Shown piece by piece: positions 15,665 to 24,203 of a stretch of 64,000 bases of DNA (positions within the stretch are counted from its first letter, which is position 1; each line of letters opens with the position of its first letter). The DNA lies in contig NZ_CABVLY010000008.1 in the NCBI RefSeq assembly GCF_902498995.1, positions 186,001-250,000 of the forward strand. The letters are read 5' to 3'. A program made the position numbers and the translations under genes. The notes below the pieces were generated by a model that worked only from the letters and a program-made list of their open reading frames with translations, did no database searches and was not told the origin of the DNA. This stretch comes from Burkholderia anthina (lineage in GTDB: Bacteria; Pseudomonadota; Gammaproteobacteria; Burkholderiales; Burkholderiaceae).

Positions 15665-16975
15665 TCAGGCCGCGTTCGGCTCCGCGTTGCGTCCGTTCGC
15701 GCCGTTACGCAGCGGCGGCAGCGGTTCGACCTTGCCGACGACGAACAGGTACGACAGCGCGCCGACCACGCACAGTGCGCCGGCCACCGCGAGCGGCACG
15801 ACGAACGAGCCCTTCGTGATCGACAGCATCACGCCCGTGAACGTCGTGATGAAGATGCCGGCGAGATTGCCCGCGAAGTTCTGGATGCCGCCGAGCGACG
15901 CGACGTGCGCGGGCGTCGGTGCGACTTCGCCGACCAGCGTCCACACGTTCGCGCCGGCGAACGACAGGCTGGCATAAGCGAGCGCGAACAGCGCGAGGCA
16001 GGCCCACACGCTCTCGACGAACGCCGACAGCGCAATCGACGACGACAGCAGCATGCCGAGCACGAGGCAGGTCTTGCGCGCGGCGGTGGCGCTCCAGCCG
16101 CGCCGGAACAGGCTGTCCGACACGTAGCCGCCGAGCCAGCCGCCGGGAATCGCGAGCAGCGCGGGCAGCATGCCCCACGTGCCGAGCGACGCGAGCGAGA
16201 AGCCGCGCGACTGCAGCAGGTAGCTCGGGAACCACGTGATGAAGAAGTAGATCGCGAAGTTCAGGCAGAACAGGCCGATCATCATGCCCCACACGGTGCG
16301 GTAGCGGAACAGGTCGAGCCACGACACTTTCGGGGCGTCGGTTGCGTGCGCAACGGTCGGCGCACCGCGCTGCGCGAGCAGCGCATCGACGGCGTCCGGC
16401 GCGATCGCGCGGTAGCGTTCCGGGTCGCGGTAGATGAACCACCACGCGAGCGCCCACATGATGCCGATCGCGCCGGTGATCGCGAACGAGCCGCGCCAGC
16501 CGACGATCGAGATCAGCCACGCGACGAGCGGCAGCGACAGCGCGGAGCCGACGCGCGAACCGCTGTCGAAGATGCTGCTCGCGAGCCCGCGTTCGCTGCG
16601 CGGGAACCAGTTGAACGCGACCTTGGCGAACGACGGGATCGCGGCCGCTTCGCCGACGCCCAGCATCAACCGCACGCCGACGAGCTGCGCGAGCCCGCGC
16701 GCGGCGCCGGTTGCGACGGTAAACACCGACCACCAGCCGACCGCGAGCGCGAGGCTCACACGCACGCCGACCTTGTCGATGAACCAGCCGGCCGGCAGTT
16801 GCAGGAACGCATAGGTCCAGAAGAACGCGCTCAGCACGAGCCCCATGCCGACCGCGTCGAGCCCGAGATCGGCGCGGATGCTGGGCGCGGCGATCGCGAG
16901 GTTCGCGCGATCGATGAAGTTGATGACGTTGGCCAGGAAGCACATCAGGATCATGGTCCATCGGATGCGTGGCAT
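15665..16975 (-). CDS. MFS sugar-acid (hexuronate-type) transporter
   Basis: This is a 436-residue major facilitator of the anion:cation symporter group (ExuT/GudP-like) that imports hexuronates or aldarates with protons. Twelve hydrophobic segments can be counted. The family signatures are NFIDRANLAIAAPSIRADLGL in the first helix, FFWTYAFLQLPAGWFIDKVGVR at the second and third, and GVGEAAAIPSFAKVAFNWFPRSERG in the middle of the first half. The ATG at 16975 follows GGAGACTTCC. The gene lies 72 bases downstream of uxuA on the same strand, so they form one operon, giving uptake plus mannonate dehydration. Exact substrate (glucuronate, galacturonate or mannonate) is not readable from the sequence. 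Confidence 0.9.
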   Translation of the reverse strand: MPRIRWTMILMCFLANVINFIDRANLAIAAPSIRADLGLDAVGMGLVLSAFFWTYAFLQLPAGWFIDKVGVRVSLALAVGWWSVFTVATGAARGLAQLVGVRLMLGVGEAAAIPSFAKVAFNWFPRSERGLASSIFDSGSRVGSALSLPLVAWLISIVGWRGSFAITGAIGIMWALAWWFIYRDPERYRAIAPDAVDALLAQRGAPTVAHATDAPKVSWLDLFRYRTVWGMMIGLFCLNFAIYFFITWFPSYLLQSRGFSLASLGTWGMLPALLAIPGGWLGGYVSDSLFRRGWSATAARKTCLVLGMLLSSSIALSAFVESVWACLALFALAYASLSFAGANVWTLVGEVAPTPAHVASLGGIQNFAGNLAGIFITTFTGVMLSITKGSFVVPLAVAGALCVVGALSYLFVVGKVEPLPPLRNGANGRNAEPNAA

Positions 16976-17047
16976 GGAAGTCTCCGCGCGGAATGTCGTG
17001 ACGGGCGGCCGGCGATCCGCTGCGCCGGCCGCCTCGGGAGGGGCGGT

Positions 17048-18133
17048 TTATCGCGACGCTTGCGTTTGTGTTTGCGCTTGCACGTGCGGCGTGGCGTCGA
17101 ACTTCGCCAGCGCTTCCCACAGGCCGTTCAGGTAGACCGCGCCGAGCGCGCGGTCGTAGAGGCCGTAACCGGGCTTGCCCGTTTCGCCCCAGATCATGCG
17201 GCCGTGATCGGGACGCACGTAGCCGGTGAAGCCCGTGTCGTGATACGCCTTGACGATCGCGGCGATGTCGAGCGAACCGCAGCTCGACAGGTGCGCGGTT
17301 TCCTCGAAGTCGCCGTTCGCGTCGACCTTCACGTTGCGGATATGCGCGAAATGGATGCGGCCCCGTGCGCCGAATTCGCGCACGAGCGCCTCGACGTCGT
17401 TCTGCGGCCCCGCGCCGAGCGAGCCCGAGCACAGTGTCAGCCCGTTCGCGGGCGTGTCGACGATGCCGAGGATCCGCGCGAGATCGTCGCGGTTCTTCAC
17501 GATGCGCGGCAGCCCGAAGATCGGGCGCGGCGGGTCGTCCGGGTGGATCGCCATCTTCACGCCGGCTTCCTCGGCCACCGGGATGATCGCGTTCAGGAAG
17601 TACTCGAGGTTCGCCCACAGCGCGGCTTCGTCGACGTTGCGATAGTCGGCGAGCAGCGCCTGCAACTCGTCGGCCCGGTAGCTCGAATCCCAGCCCGGCA
17701 GCGCGATGCCGTCGTTCGGGTCGATCCGGTCGACCGCGTCGGTGCTGAACGCGAGACAGGTCGAACCGTCGTCGAGCGTCTTCGACAGCTCGGTGCGCGT
17801 CCAGTCGAACACGGGCATGAAGTTGTAGCAGATCACGCGGACGCCGGCCGCGCCGAGATGGCGGATCGTCTGCCGGTAGTTGTCGATCAGGCGGTCGCGG
17901 CTCGGCTTGCCGAGCTTGATGTCCTCGTGGACGGGCACCGATTCGACGACCTCGAAGCGCAGGCCGGCCTGCTCGATCGTCGCCTTGAGCGCGGCGATCT
18001 TGTCGGCGGGCCACACTTCGCCCACGGGTTCGTCATAGATCGCGGACACGATCTGCGTGACGCCGGGGATCTGACGGATGTATTGCAGCGAGACCGGATC
18101 GGACTCGCCGTACCAACGGAAGGACATCTTCAC
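17048..18133 (-). CDS. uxuA: D-mannonate dehydratase UxuA
   Basis: UxuA removes water from D-mannonate to give 2-keto-3-deoxygluconate in the glucuronate pathway; it is a TIM-barrel, metal-dependent enzyme. The 361-residue sequence shows the family start [20 protein letters not shown], then NGEVW-like [41 protein letters not shown], the [12 protein letters not shown] metal-binding segment, HFAHIRNVK and [13 protein letters not shown]. The GTG at 18133 is chosen because AGGAG lies about 8 bases upstream; the next ATG is two codons later and the ATG at 18160 lacks a site. It begins an operon with the MFS transporter and is divergent from a FadR-type regulator whose operators fill the shared intergenic region. 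Confidence 0.94.
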   Translation of the reverse strand: MKMSFRWYGESDPVSLQYIRQIPGVTQIVSAIYDEPVGEVWPADKIAALKATIEQAGLRFEVVESVPVHEDIKLGKPSRDRLIDNYRQTIRHLGAAGVRVICYNFMPVFDWTRTELSKTLDDGSTCLAFSTDAVDRIDPNDGIALPGWDSSYRADELQALLADYRNVDEAALWANLEYFLNAIIPVAEEAGVKMAIHPDDPPRPIFGLPRIVKNRDDLARILGIVDTPANGLTLCSGSLGAGPQNDVEALVREFGARGRIHFAHIRNVKVDANGDFEETAHLSSCGSLDIAAIVKAYHDTGFTGYVRPDHGRMIWGETGKPGYGLYDRALGAVYLNGLWEALAKFDATPHVQAQTQTQASR

Positions 18134-18219
18134 TGGAGCAGCTCCTGACTGGCGGTTCATGCAGCGGACGACCGGGCGGCAACATGCCGGCCCCGTCGTC
18201 GGTGTGAGCGGATTATGAT

Positions 18220-18229
18220 TGGTATGCCA
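18220..18229. promoter_or_regulatory. Operator 1 of the uxuA/GntR intergenic region
   Basis: The decamer TGGTATGCCA matches the TGGTnnnCCA pattern repeated twice more in this intergenic region and resembles operators of FadR-family GntR proteins (UxuR/ExuR). It lies between uxuA and the divergent regulator gene, about 87 bases upstream of the uxuA start. Confidence 0.6.
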
Positions 18230-18243
18230 GTTTGGCGGGATAG

Positions 18244-18253
18244 TGGTTTACCA
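18244..18253. promoter_or_regulatory. Operator 2 of the uxuA/GntR intergenic region
   Basis: TGGTTTACCA starts 24 bases after operator 1, close to two helical turns plus a few bases, and is followed closely by another TTTGCCA half-site. The near-identical centre suggests binding by the same dimeric regulator on one face of the DNA. Confidence 0.65.
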
Positions 18254-18331
18254 GTTGTTTGCCAATTTTTGCTGCCCGTCGGGCCCGTACCGAAGCCCTG
18301 GCGGTGCTGGCTGGCAGGCGGTGGCCAGAAT

Positions 18332-18341
18332 TGGTGTACCA
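18332..18341. promoter_or_regulatory. Operator 3, upstream of the GntR gene
   Basis: TGGTGTACCA is the most symmetrical of the three sites and lies 55 bases before the regulator start, 88 bases from operator 2. Its location suits autoregulation of the GntR gene, with possible looping to the uxuA-side sites. Confidence 0.65.
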
Positions 18342-18395
18342 TTTTGTGGTTCCGGCGCCGCGCGCGCGCCGGCAAGCCCGTTGCGAGCCCATTCG

Positions 18396-19118
18396 ATGAC
18401 CGATCTTTCCAGCCCGCCCGCCAGCCGCGACGCCGAAGCCGCGGACCGCTCCTATATCGGCCTTGCGCGCGAGATTCACGCGATGGTGGCGGCCGGGGCG
18501 TTCGAAGCCGGCGCGCGGCTGCCCTCCGAGCGCAGCCTGGCCGACCAGTTCGGCGTGAGCCGCACGCAGGTGCGCGAGGCGATCATCGCGCTGGAGGTGC
18601 AGGGGGTCGTCGAGGTGCGGGTCGGCTCGGGCATCTACGTGTCGGCGGCCGACGCCGCGCGCCCGGTGACGTTCGAAGTGCCGCGCGGCCCCGGCCCGAT
18701 CGAGACGTTGCGCGCGCGCGGGCTGATCGAGGCGGAAGTCGCGGCGCTCGCGGCGACCGAGCGCAAGGACGCCGATCTCGACCGGCTGTTTTTCTCGCTG
18801 ACGACGATGCGCGAGCAGATGAACGACAAGGCCGCGTACGACACGGCCGATCGCCAGTTCCATTTGAGAATCGCGGAATCGACCGGCAACACCGTGTTGC
18901 TGCACATGGTCACGGCGATGTGGGACTGCGCGCGCAGCGATCCGCTGTGGGACAAGATCGAGGAACACTTTCACTCGACCGCGCTGCGCGAAGCGTCGCA
19001 GGAAGATCACCAGCGCATCTTCGCGGCGATCATGGCGCGCGATGCGAACGGTGCGCGCGACGCGATGCGCGCGCACCTGTCGCGCGTGATCGCGGAATTC
19101 ACGCAGGCCTGGCGCTAA
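18396..19118 (+). CDS. FadR-type GntR regulator, probable UxuR/ExuR-like repressor
   Basis: This is a 240-residue GntR regulator with an FCD effector domain. The wHTH (residues ~25-90) reads LAREIHAMVAAGAFEAGARLPSERSLADQFGVSRTQVREAI then EVRVGSGIYV. The FCD part has the Asp/His metal-ligand pattern: DTADRQFHLRIAESTGN, HFHSTALREASQEDHQRIFAAI and DAMRAHLSRVI. The frame is open further upstream through the operator region, but ATG at 18396 gives the family's usual N-terminus. Divergence from uxuA and three matching operators between them argue that it represses the uxuA-MFS operon and itself, with a hexuronate or its product as inducer. The inducer is inferred. Confidence 0.92.
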   Translation: MTDLSSPPASRDAEAADRSYIGLAREIHAMVAAGAFEAGARLPSERSLADQFGVSRTQVREAIIALEVQGVVEVRVGSGIYVSAADAARPVTFEVPRGPGPIETLRARGLIEAEVAALAATERKDADLDRLFFSLTTMREQMNDKAAYDTADRQFHLRIAESTGNTVLLHMVTAMWDCARSDPLWDKIEEHFHSTALREASQEDHQRIFAAIMARDANGARDAMRAHLSRVIAEFTQAWR

Positions 19119-19229
19119 CCGGGGGGCTGCCGCTGAGGGAAGTCGTTTGCCGTCCGGGTATCGAGTCGAGTTCCGGGAGGCGGGCGCTTCATCGGTGCGG
19201 GCAGGCCGCCGCGTCGCGCCCCGCGCGTG

Positions 19230-19961
19230 TCAGGTGCCCTCGAACAGCGCGACATGATCGTCGTACGCACGCTGCTGCCGCGCGTACGCGTCGTCGAGGT
19301 GCTCGTGCAGCGCGCGCTCGGCCGCGTCGGCATCGTGACATTCGAGCGCGTCGAGCAGCTTCTGGTGTTGCGCGAGCGTGACTTCGCCGACGACCGGGTC
19401 GCGCACGGTCACGTGCCGTACGCGATCGATCGGCGCGCGCACGAATTCGACGAGCTGCTGCACGCGCGGCAGCCGCGCGGCCGCGCTGACGGTCGCATGG
19501 AACGCGTTGTCGCAGGCGATCGCGGCGACCGCGTTGCCGCGCGCGATTGCGCGCCGGTGGGCGTCCTGGATGTCGTGCAGCTGCTCGAGCTCGCGCGCGC
19601 TGATGACCTCGGCCGCGCGGCGGATCGCGGCGGTTTCCAGCACCTTGCGGATCAAGGCGCTCTCGGCGAACTGTTCGCGTTTCACCGGCGCGACGAAGGT
19701 GCCGGACTGCGCGGCAATCAATACGAGCTCCTCGCGCGCAAGCTGCAGCAGCGCCTCGCGCACGGGCGTGCGCGACACGCCGAGCGCGTCGGCGATCGCG
19801 CGTTCATAGATCACGTCGTTCGGGTGCAGCGTCATCGTCACGATCGCGTCGCGCAACAGCGCGTGAATCTGCACGGACAGCGCCTGCGAGCGGTCCAGCG
19901 CGAAGTCCGCGGGGATCAGGCGGGCGATGAAAGTGTCCTGGACGGTGGGTTCTGACTTCAT
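19230..19961 (-). CDS. GntR/FCD-family regulator of the downstream garD operon
   Basis: This 243-residue GntR regulator has an N-terminal wHTH (IHALLRDAIVTMTLHPNDVIYERAIADALGVSRTPVREALLQLAREELV) and an FCD domain with the usual metal-ligand residues (DNAFHATVSAAA, LAQHQKLLDALE, HLDDAYARQ). It is divergent from the MFS-garD operon, and a perfect 22-bp palindrome lies at that operon's promoter, so it is the likely repressor. The start is uncertain: ATG at 19961 suits the family; the ATG at 20003 has a GGAG five bases upstream and adds 14 residues. A similar half-palindrome at 20040-20050 suggests autoregulation. It probably senses galactarate or a pathway intermediate. Confidence 0.9.
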   Translation of the reverse strand: MKSEPTVQDTFIARLIPADFALDRSQALSVQIHALLRDAIVTMTLHPNDVIYERAIADALGVSRTPVREALLQLAREELVLIAAQSGTFVAPVKREQFAESALIRKVLETAAIRRAAEVISARELEQLHDIQDAHRRAIARGNAVAAIACDNAFHATVSAAARLPRVQQLVEFVRAPIDRVRHVTVRDPVVGEVTLAQHQKLLDALECHDADAAERALHEHLDDAYARQQRAYDDHVALFEGT

Positions 19962-20039
19962 AAATCGGCAAGAGGGTGGCAGGTAGCCGGCACGCGTTCG
20001 CATCGCACTCCGGTGCGGGCCGGCGCGCGCCGGTCGATC

Positions 20040-20050
20040 AGTATATTAGT
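20040..20050. promoter_or_regulatory. Degenerate operator copy ahead of the GntR gene
   Basis: The sequence AGTATATTAGT repeats the right half and centre of the palindrome at 20155-20176. It lies just upstream of the minus-strand GntR start, where an autorepression site would be expected. Confidence 0.4.
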
Positions 20051-20124
20051 GCACGCATCATTTCCGGGATGTCGCGCGGCAATTCGGACGATCGGCTCGA
20101 CCCCGGGGCAGCGGGTTTACCCCG

Positions 20125-20153
20125 GTGACGCTGCCGGTCTGCATCTCTATAAT
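20125..20153 (+). promoter_or_regulatory. Sigma-70 promoter of the MFS-garD operon
   Basis: A perfect -10 hexamer TATAAT at 20148-20153 is preceded by GTGACG (4 of 6 matches to the -35 consensus) at 20125-20130, with a 17-base spacer. The expected start point falls within the palindromic operator that begins two bases after the -10. Confidence 0.6.
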
Positions 20154-20154
20154 T

Positions 20155-20176
20155 GCCAACTAATATATTAGTTGGC
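20155..20176. promoter_or_regulatory. Perfect 22-bp palindromic operator
   Basis: Both halves are exact reverse complements: GCCAACTAATA followed by TATTAGTTGGC. It directly follows the TATAAT box and covers the expected transcription start, a position that would block RNA polymerase. The divergent GntR regulator is the natural binder; induction would follow ligand binding. Confidence 0.75.
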
Positions 20177-20225
20177 CGTCTCAACGAAAAAGGCGGGCCG
20201 ACGATCATCCCCACAGGAGACAGGC

Positions 20226-21539
20226 ATGCATATCGAAGACTCAGCCGGACCGCGCCAGACGGTCCATGCCCCGGCCGCCGCGCCGACTGCCGTGCGCTGG
20301 CGGATTTTCTGGCTGCTGCTGTTGCTGTCGTCGATCAATTACATCGATCGCGCGTCGCTGTCGGTCGCGCTGCCGATCATCTCGACCGAATTCAGCCTGT
20401 CGCCGGCGATGGAGGGCGTGTTGCTGAGCGCGTTCTTCTGGACCTACGCGCTGATGCAGATTCCGAGCGGGCTGCTGGTCGACCGCTTCAAGGCGCGCAC
20501 CATCGTCGGCCTTGCCACGATCGCGTGGGGGGCGTGCCAGGCCGTCGCGGCCGTCTGCTTCAGCTGGGTGCCGCTGCTGCTGACGCGGCTCGGGCTCGGC
20601 ATCGCCGAGTCGCCGATCATGCCGGCCGGCGCGAAGCTCGCGGGCACGTGGCTCACGCCGTCCGAACGCGGCCGCGGCGCGGCGCTGCTCGACGGCGGCG
20701 CGCCGCTCGGCTCGGCCTGCGGCGCGATCATCATCACCGCGCTGATCGCGGGCCTCGGTTCGTGGCGGCTGGCGTTCGTCGTCGCGGGCGTGGGCACGAT
20801 CGTGGTCGGCATCGGCGCGTGGTGGTACATCCGCAATCATCCTTCCGAGCATGCGGGCGTGAACGCGGCCGAACTGGAGCACGTGAGCGCGCATGCGGCC
20901 GCGGCGAGCACCGGCGAGCCGAAGGCGCGCGTGCCGTTCCGCGAACTGCTGCGCGACCGTTCCGTGCTGTTCATGTTCGCGAGCTGGGCCTGCTACAACA
21001 GCGTGTTCTACGGGTTGATGACGTGGATGCCGAGCTACCTGCACAAGGCGCACGGCTTCGACCTGAAGCAGATGGGCGGCGCGACCTTCATCATCTTCAT
21101 GTGCGGCTTCGTCGGCGAGTTGTTCGGCGGCTGGGTCGCCGACAAGTGGCGCGCGGCCGGCGGCGCACCGAACCGCGTGATGCGCTCGATGTTCTCGGTC
21201 GCGGGCTTCGCGTCCGCCGCGGCGATTCTCGCGGTGAGCTTCGCGACGGGGCTCGTCAGCGTCGTCGTGCTGCTGTCGATCGCGCTGTTCTTCATCCGCT
21301 GGTGCGGGATGTTCTGGGGCGTGCCGGCGACGCTCGGCGGCCAGTCCCGCGCGGGCCTGCTGGCCGGTGCGATGAACTTTGGCGGCAACATCGTCGGCGT
21401 CATCGTGCCGATCCTGATCGGCCTCATCGTGCAATTCACCGGCACCTATTTCCTCGCGCTGATGTTCTTCGTCGTGGCCGCGTTCGGCCTGGCCGTCTGC
21501 GCGAGCCTCATCGACTATCGCGACCGCGGCCTCGACTGA
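20226..21539 (+). CDS. MFS sugar-acid (galactarate/glucarate-type) transporter
   Basis: This is a 437-residue major facilitator of the GudP/GarP-like anion:cation symporter group in the inner membrane. It shows NYIDRASLSVALPIISTEFSLSP, then FFWTYALMQIPSGLLVDRFKAR and GIAESPIMPAGAKLAGTWLTPSERGRGAAL, the same family motifs as the MFS protein at 15665 but clearly a distinct paralogue. About 12 membrane segments are visible, with a cytoplasmic loop near residues 215-245. The ATG at 20226 follows AGGAGA; the longer frame to 20172 would overlap the operator. It is the first gene of the operon, so it is probably the uptake system for the acid that GarD then dehydrates. Confidence 0.9.
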   Translation: MHIEDSAGPRQTVHAPAAAPTAVRWRIFWLLLLLSSINYIDRASLSVALPIISTEFSLSPAMEGVLLSAFFWTYALMQIPSGLLVDRFKARTIVGLATIAWGACQAVAAVCFSWVPLLLTRLGLGIAESPIMPAGAKLAGTWLTPSERGRGAALLDGGAPLGSACGAIIITALIAGLGSWRLAFVVAGVGTIVVGIGAWWYIRNHPSEHAGVNAAELEHVSAHAAAASTGEPKARVPFRELLRDRSVLFMFASWACYNSVFYGLMTWMPSYLHKAHGFDLKQMGGATFIIFMCGFVGELFGGWVADKWRAAGGAPNRVMRSMFSVAGFASAAAILAVSFATGLVSVVVLLSIALFFIRWCGMFWGVPATLGGQSRAGLLAGAMNFGGNIVGVIVPILIGLIVQFTGTYFLALMFFVVAAFGLAVCASLIDYRDRGLD

Positions 21540-21570
21540 TGCCCGTCGCCTGATTCAACCGGAAACCACC

Positions 21571-23145
21571 ATGTCGTCCCTTTCCATCGAAACCCAGCCG
21601 GCGCCCGCCGCGCCGCGCGCGCGCACGATCCGGCTTCATCCCGCCGACGACGTCGTCGTCGCCGTCGAGCAACTCGTGGGCGGCACCCTCATCGACGACG
21701 AAGGCGTGACCGTCGCCGGGCTGATCCCGGCCGGCCACAAGATCGCGACGCGCGCGATCGCGGCCGGCGCGCCCGTGCATCGCTACGGCCAGATCATCGG
21801 CTTCGCGAGCCAGCCGATCCGGCCCGGCCAGCACGTCCATACCCACAACCTCGACATGGGCGAGTTCGCGCGGGACTACGCGTTCGGCGCAGGTGCGGGC
21901 GCAACCGATTTCGTGCCGGACGCGCAGCGCGCGACCTTCGACGGCATCGTGCGCGAGGACGGCCGCGTCGGGACGCGCAATTACATCGGTATCCTGACTT
22001 CCGTGAACTGCTCGGCGACGGTGGCGCGCGCGATCGCCGATCATTTCCGCCGGGACATCCATCCGGAGGCGCTCGCCGCGTATCCGAACGTCGACGGTGT
22101 CGTCGCGCTCACGCATGGCGTCGGCTGCGCGGTCGACCCGGACGGCGACGCACTCGCGATCCTGCAGCGCACGCTCGGCGGCTATGCGTGCCACCCGAAT
22201 TTCGCGGCGGTGCTCATGATCGGTCTCGGTTGCGAAACCAACCAGATCCCGCGCCTGCTCGAGACGCAAGGGCTGGCCGAACACGCGCGGCTGCGCACCT
22301 TCACGATCCAGGACAGCGGCGGCACCCGCAGGACGATCGAGAAGGGCATCGCGCTCGTCGAGTCGATGCTCGCCGCCGCCAACGACGTGCGGCGCGAGCC
22401 GGTGAGCGCGAGCCACCTGACGGTCGGCCTGCAGTGCGGCGGCTCCGACGGCTATTCGGGCATTACCGCGAATCCGGTGCTCGGCGCGGCGGTCGACCTG
22501 CTGGTGCGGCACGGCGGCACGGCGATCCTGTCCGAGACGCCGGAGATCTACGGCGCCGAGCATCTGCTCACGCGCCGGGCGGTGTCGCGCGACGTGGGCG
22601 AGAAGCTCGTCGCGCGCATCCGCTGGTGGGAGGACTACTGCGCGCGCCATCACGCATCGATGAACAACAATCCGTCGGCCGGCAACAAGGCGGGCGGGCT
22701 CACGACCGTGCTGGAGAAATCGCTCGGCGGCATCGCGAAGGCCGGCAGCACGAATCTCGTCGACGTCTACGAGTATGCGATGCCGGTGCGCGCGAAAGGG
22801 CTCGTGTTCATGGACACGCCCGGCTACGACCCGATCTCCGCGACCGGCCAGGTCGCGGGCGGCGCGAACCTGATCTGCTTCACGACGGGGCGCGGCTCCG
22901 CGTACGGATGCGCGCCGACGCCGTCGCTGAAGCTCGCCACCAACAGCGCGCTGTGGCGCAGGCAGGCCGACGACATCGACCTGAACTGCGGCGACGTGCT
23001 CGACGGCGGCGTGCGCATCGACGCGCTCGGCGCGACGCTGTTCCGGATGATGCTCGACGCGGCCTCGGGCCGCCCGACGCGCAGCGAACTGCACGGCTAC
23101 GGACAGAACGAGTTCGTGCCCTGGCAGATCGGCGCCATTACCTGA
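21571..23145 (+). CDS. garD: Galactarate dehydratase-type enzyme (GarD, UxaA family)
   Basis: This is a 524-residue lyase of the UxaA/GarD family, expected to dehydrate galactarate to 5-keto-4-deoxyglucarate. The N-terminal SAF domain (residues ~20-95) ends near YGQIIGFASQPIRPGQHVHTHNL. The catalytic part contains GRVGTRNYIGILTSVNCSATVARAI, the GVVALTHGVGCAVDPDG motif, LQCGGSDGYSGITANPVLG, NNNPSAGNKAGGLTTVLEKSLG, and the late DLNCGDVLDGG segment. Length and domain order agree with E. coli GarD (about 523 residues) rather than with the two shorter altronate enzymes. A galactarate role is supported by the downstream dehydratase and semialdehyde dehydrogenase, but altronate or a related aldarate cannot be excluded. 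Confidence 0.87.
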   Translation: MSSLSIETQPAPAAPRARTIRLHPADDVVVAVEQLVGGTLIDDEGVTVAGLIPAGHKIATRAIAAGAPVHRYGQIIGFASQPIRPGQHVHTHNLDMGEFARDYAFGAGAGATDFVPDAQRATFDGIVREDGRVGTRNYIGILTSVNCSATVARAIADHFRRDIHPEALAAYPNVDGVVALTHGVGCAVDPDGDALAILQRTLGGYACHPNFAAVLMIGLGCETNQIPRLLETQGLAEHARLRTFTIQDSGGTRRTIEKGIALVESMLAAANDVRREPVSASHLTVGLQCGGSDGYSGITANPVLGAAVDLLVRHGGTAILSETPEIYGAEHLLTRRAVSRDVGEKLVARIRWWEDYCARHHASMNNNPSAGNKAGGLTTVLEKSLGGIAKAGSTNLVDVYEYAMPVRAKGLVFMDTPGYDPISATGQVAGGANLICFTTGRGSAYGCAPTPSLKLATNSALWRRQADDIDLNCGDVLDGGVRIDALGATLFRMMLDAASGRPTRSELHGYGQNEFVPWQIGAIT

Positions 23146-23175
23146 CCTCACCTTTCGCAGCAAGGAGTTTCACCC

Positions 23176-24108
23176 ATGCAATCGAGTCTTTCAGCCGCCG
23201 GCTATCGCGGCGTGTTTCCGGTCGTCCCGACGATCTTCGCGGACGACGGCCGCCTCGACCTCGACGGGCAGCGCCGCTGCGTCGATTTCATGATCGACGC
23301 GGGCTCGGACGGCCTGTGCGTGCTCGCGAATTTCTCCGAGCAGTTCTCGCTGGCCGACGACGAGCGCGACGCGGTGATGCACTGCGTGCTGGAGCACGTG
23401 GCGGGCCGGGTGCCCGTGATCGTCACGACGTCGCATTTCGGCACGACCGTCTGCGCGCAGCGCAGCCGCCGCGCGCAGGACGCCGGAGCCGCGATGGTGA
23501 TGGTGATGCCGCCTTATCACGGTGCGACGTTCCGCGCGAGCGAGACGGCGATCGTCGAGTTCTTCCGCGCCGTGTCCGATGCGATCGACATCCCGATCAT
23601 GATCCAGGACGCGCCGGCGAGCGGCACGCACCTGTCCGCCGCGCTGCTCGCGCGGATGGCCATCGAGATTCCGAACGTGTCGTACTTCAAGATCGAGGTG
23701 CCGCAGGCGGCCGCGAAGCTGCGCGAACTGATCGCGCTCGGCGGCGACGCGATCGTGGGGCCCTGGGACGGCGAAGAGGCGATCACGCTGATGGCCGATC
23801 TGGAGGCCGGCGCGACGGGGGCGATGACGGGCGGCGCCTATCCCGACGGCATTCGCGCGATCCTCGACGCATGGGTGGCCGGCGACGCCGCCGAAGCGGA
23901 GCGGCGGTACCAGCGCTGGCTGCCGCTGATCAATCACGAGAACCGGCAGGGCGGCATCGCGACCGCGAAGGCGCTGATGAAGGCGGGCGGCGTGATCGCG
24001 TCGGACGCCGTGCGCCATCCGCTGCCGGCGATGCATCCGGCCACGCGCGACAGCCTGTTGCGCATCGCGCGGCCGCTCGACCCGCTCGTGCTGCGCTGGG
24101 GCCGTTGA
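23176..24108 (+). CDS. DHDPS-family 2-keto-3-deoxy sugar-acid dehydratase (KdgD / AraD type)
   Basis: This 310-residue class I aldolase-fold enzyme resembles 5-keto-4-deoxyglucarate dehydratase (KdgD) and even more the L-2-keto-3-deoxyarabonate dehydratase of Azospirillum as I remember it. It should make 2-oxoglutarate semialdehyde. The sequence opens with [48 protein letters not shown]; the Schiff-base lysine is in [14 protein letters not shown], and [26 protein letters not shown] follows. With GarD upstream and a semialdehyde dehydrogenase downstream, the KdgD reaction gives a complete route to 2-oxoglutarate. Which of the two substrates it uses must be measured. AAGGAG lies just before the ATG. 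Confidence 0.88.
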   Translation: MQSSLSAAGYRGVFPVVPTIFADDGRLDLDGQRRCVDFMIDAGSDGLCVLANFSEQFSLADDERDAVMHCVLEHVAGRVPVIVTTSHFGTTVCAQRSRRAQDAGAAMVMVMPPYHGATFRASETAIVEFFRAVSDAIDIPIMIQDAPASGTHLSAALLARMAIEIPNVSYFKIEVPQAAAKLRELIALGGDAIVGPWDGEEAITLMADLEAGATGAMTGGAYPDGIRAILDAWVAGDAAEAERRYQRWLPLINHENRQGGIATAKALMKAGGVIASDAVRHPLPAMHPATRDSLLRIARPLDPLVLRWGR

Positions 24109-24167
24109 GGCAGCCGCGCCTACCGACGCTGCCCGACGGCCGGCATGCCGGCGCGGCACGCTTGATC

Positions 24168-24203
24168 GATTCAACGATTCAATGATTCACCGAGGACGAT
24201 TCA
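24168..24203 (+). repeat. Four GATTCA repeats in the leader of the semialdehyde dehydrogenase gene
   Basis: GATTCA occurs at 24168, 24176, 24184 and 24198, the last overlapping the ATG of the next gene. Three copies are evenly spaced by 8 bases. The same core appears in the larger GAATC/GATTC block after this gene. Confidence 0.55.

Noticed and set aside
15617-18148. An 843-residue plus-strand ORF opposite MFS and uxuA
   Set aside because: Low-complexity Arg/Glu/Ala composition and no domain; the minus-strand genes are clear. Shadow frame.
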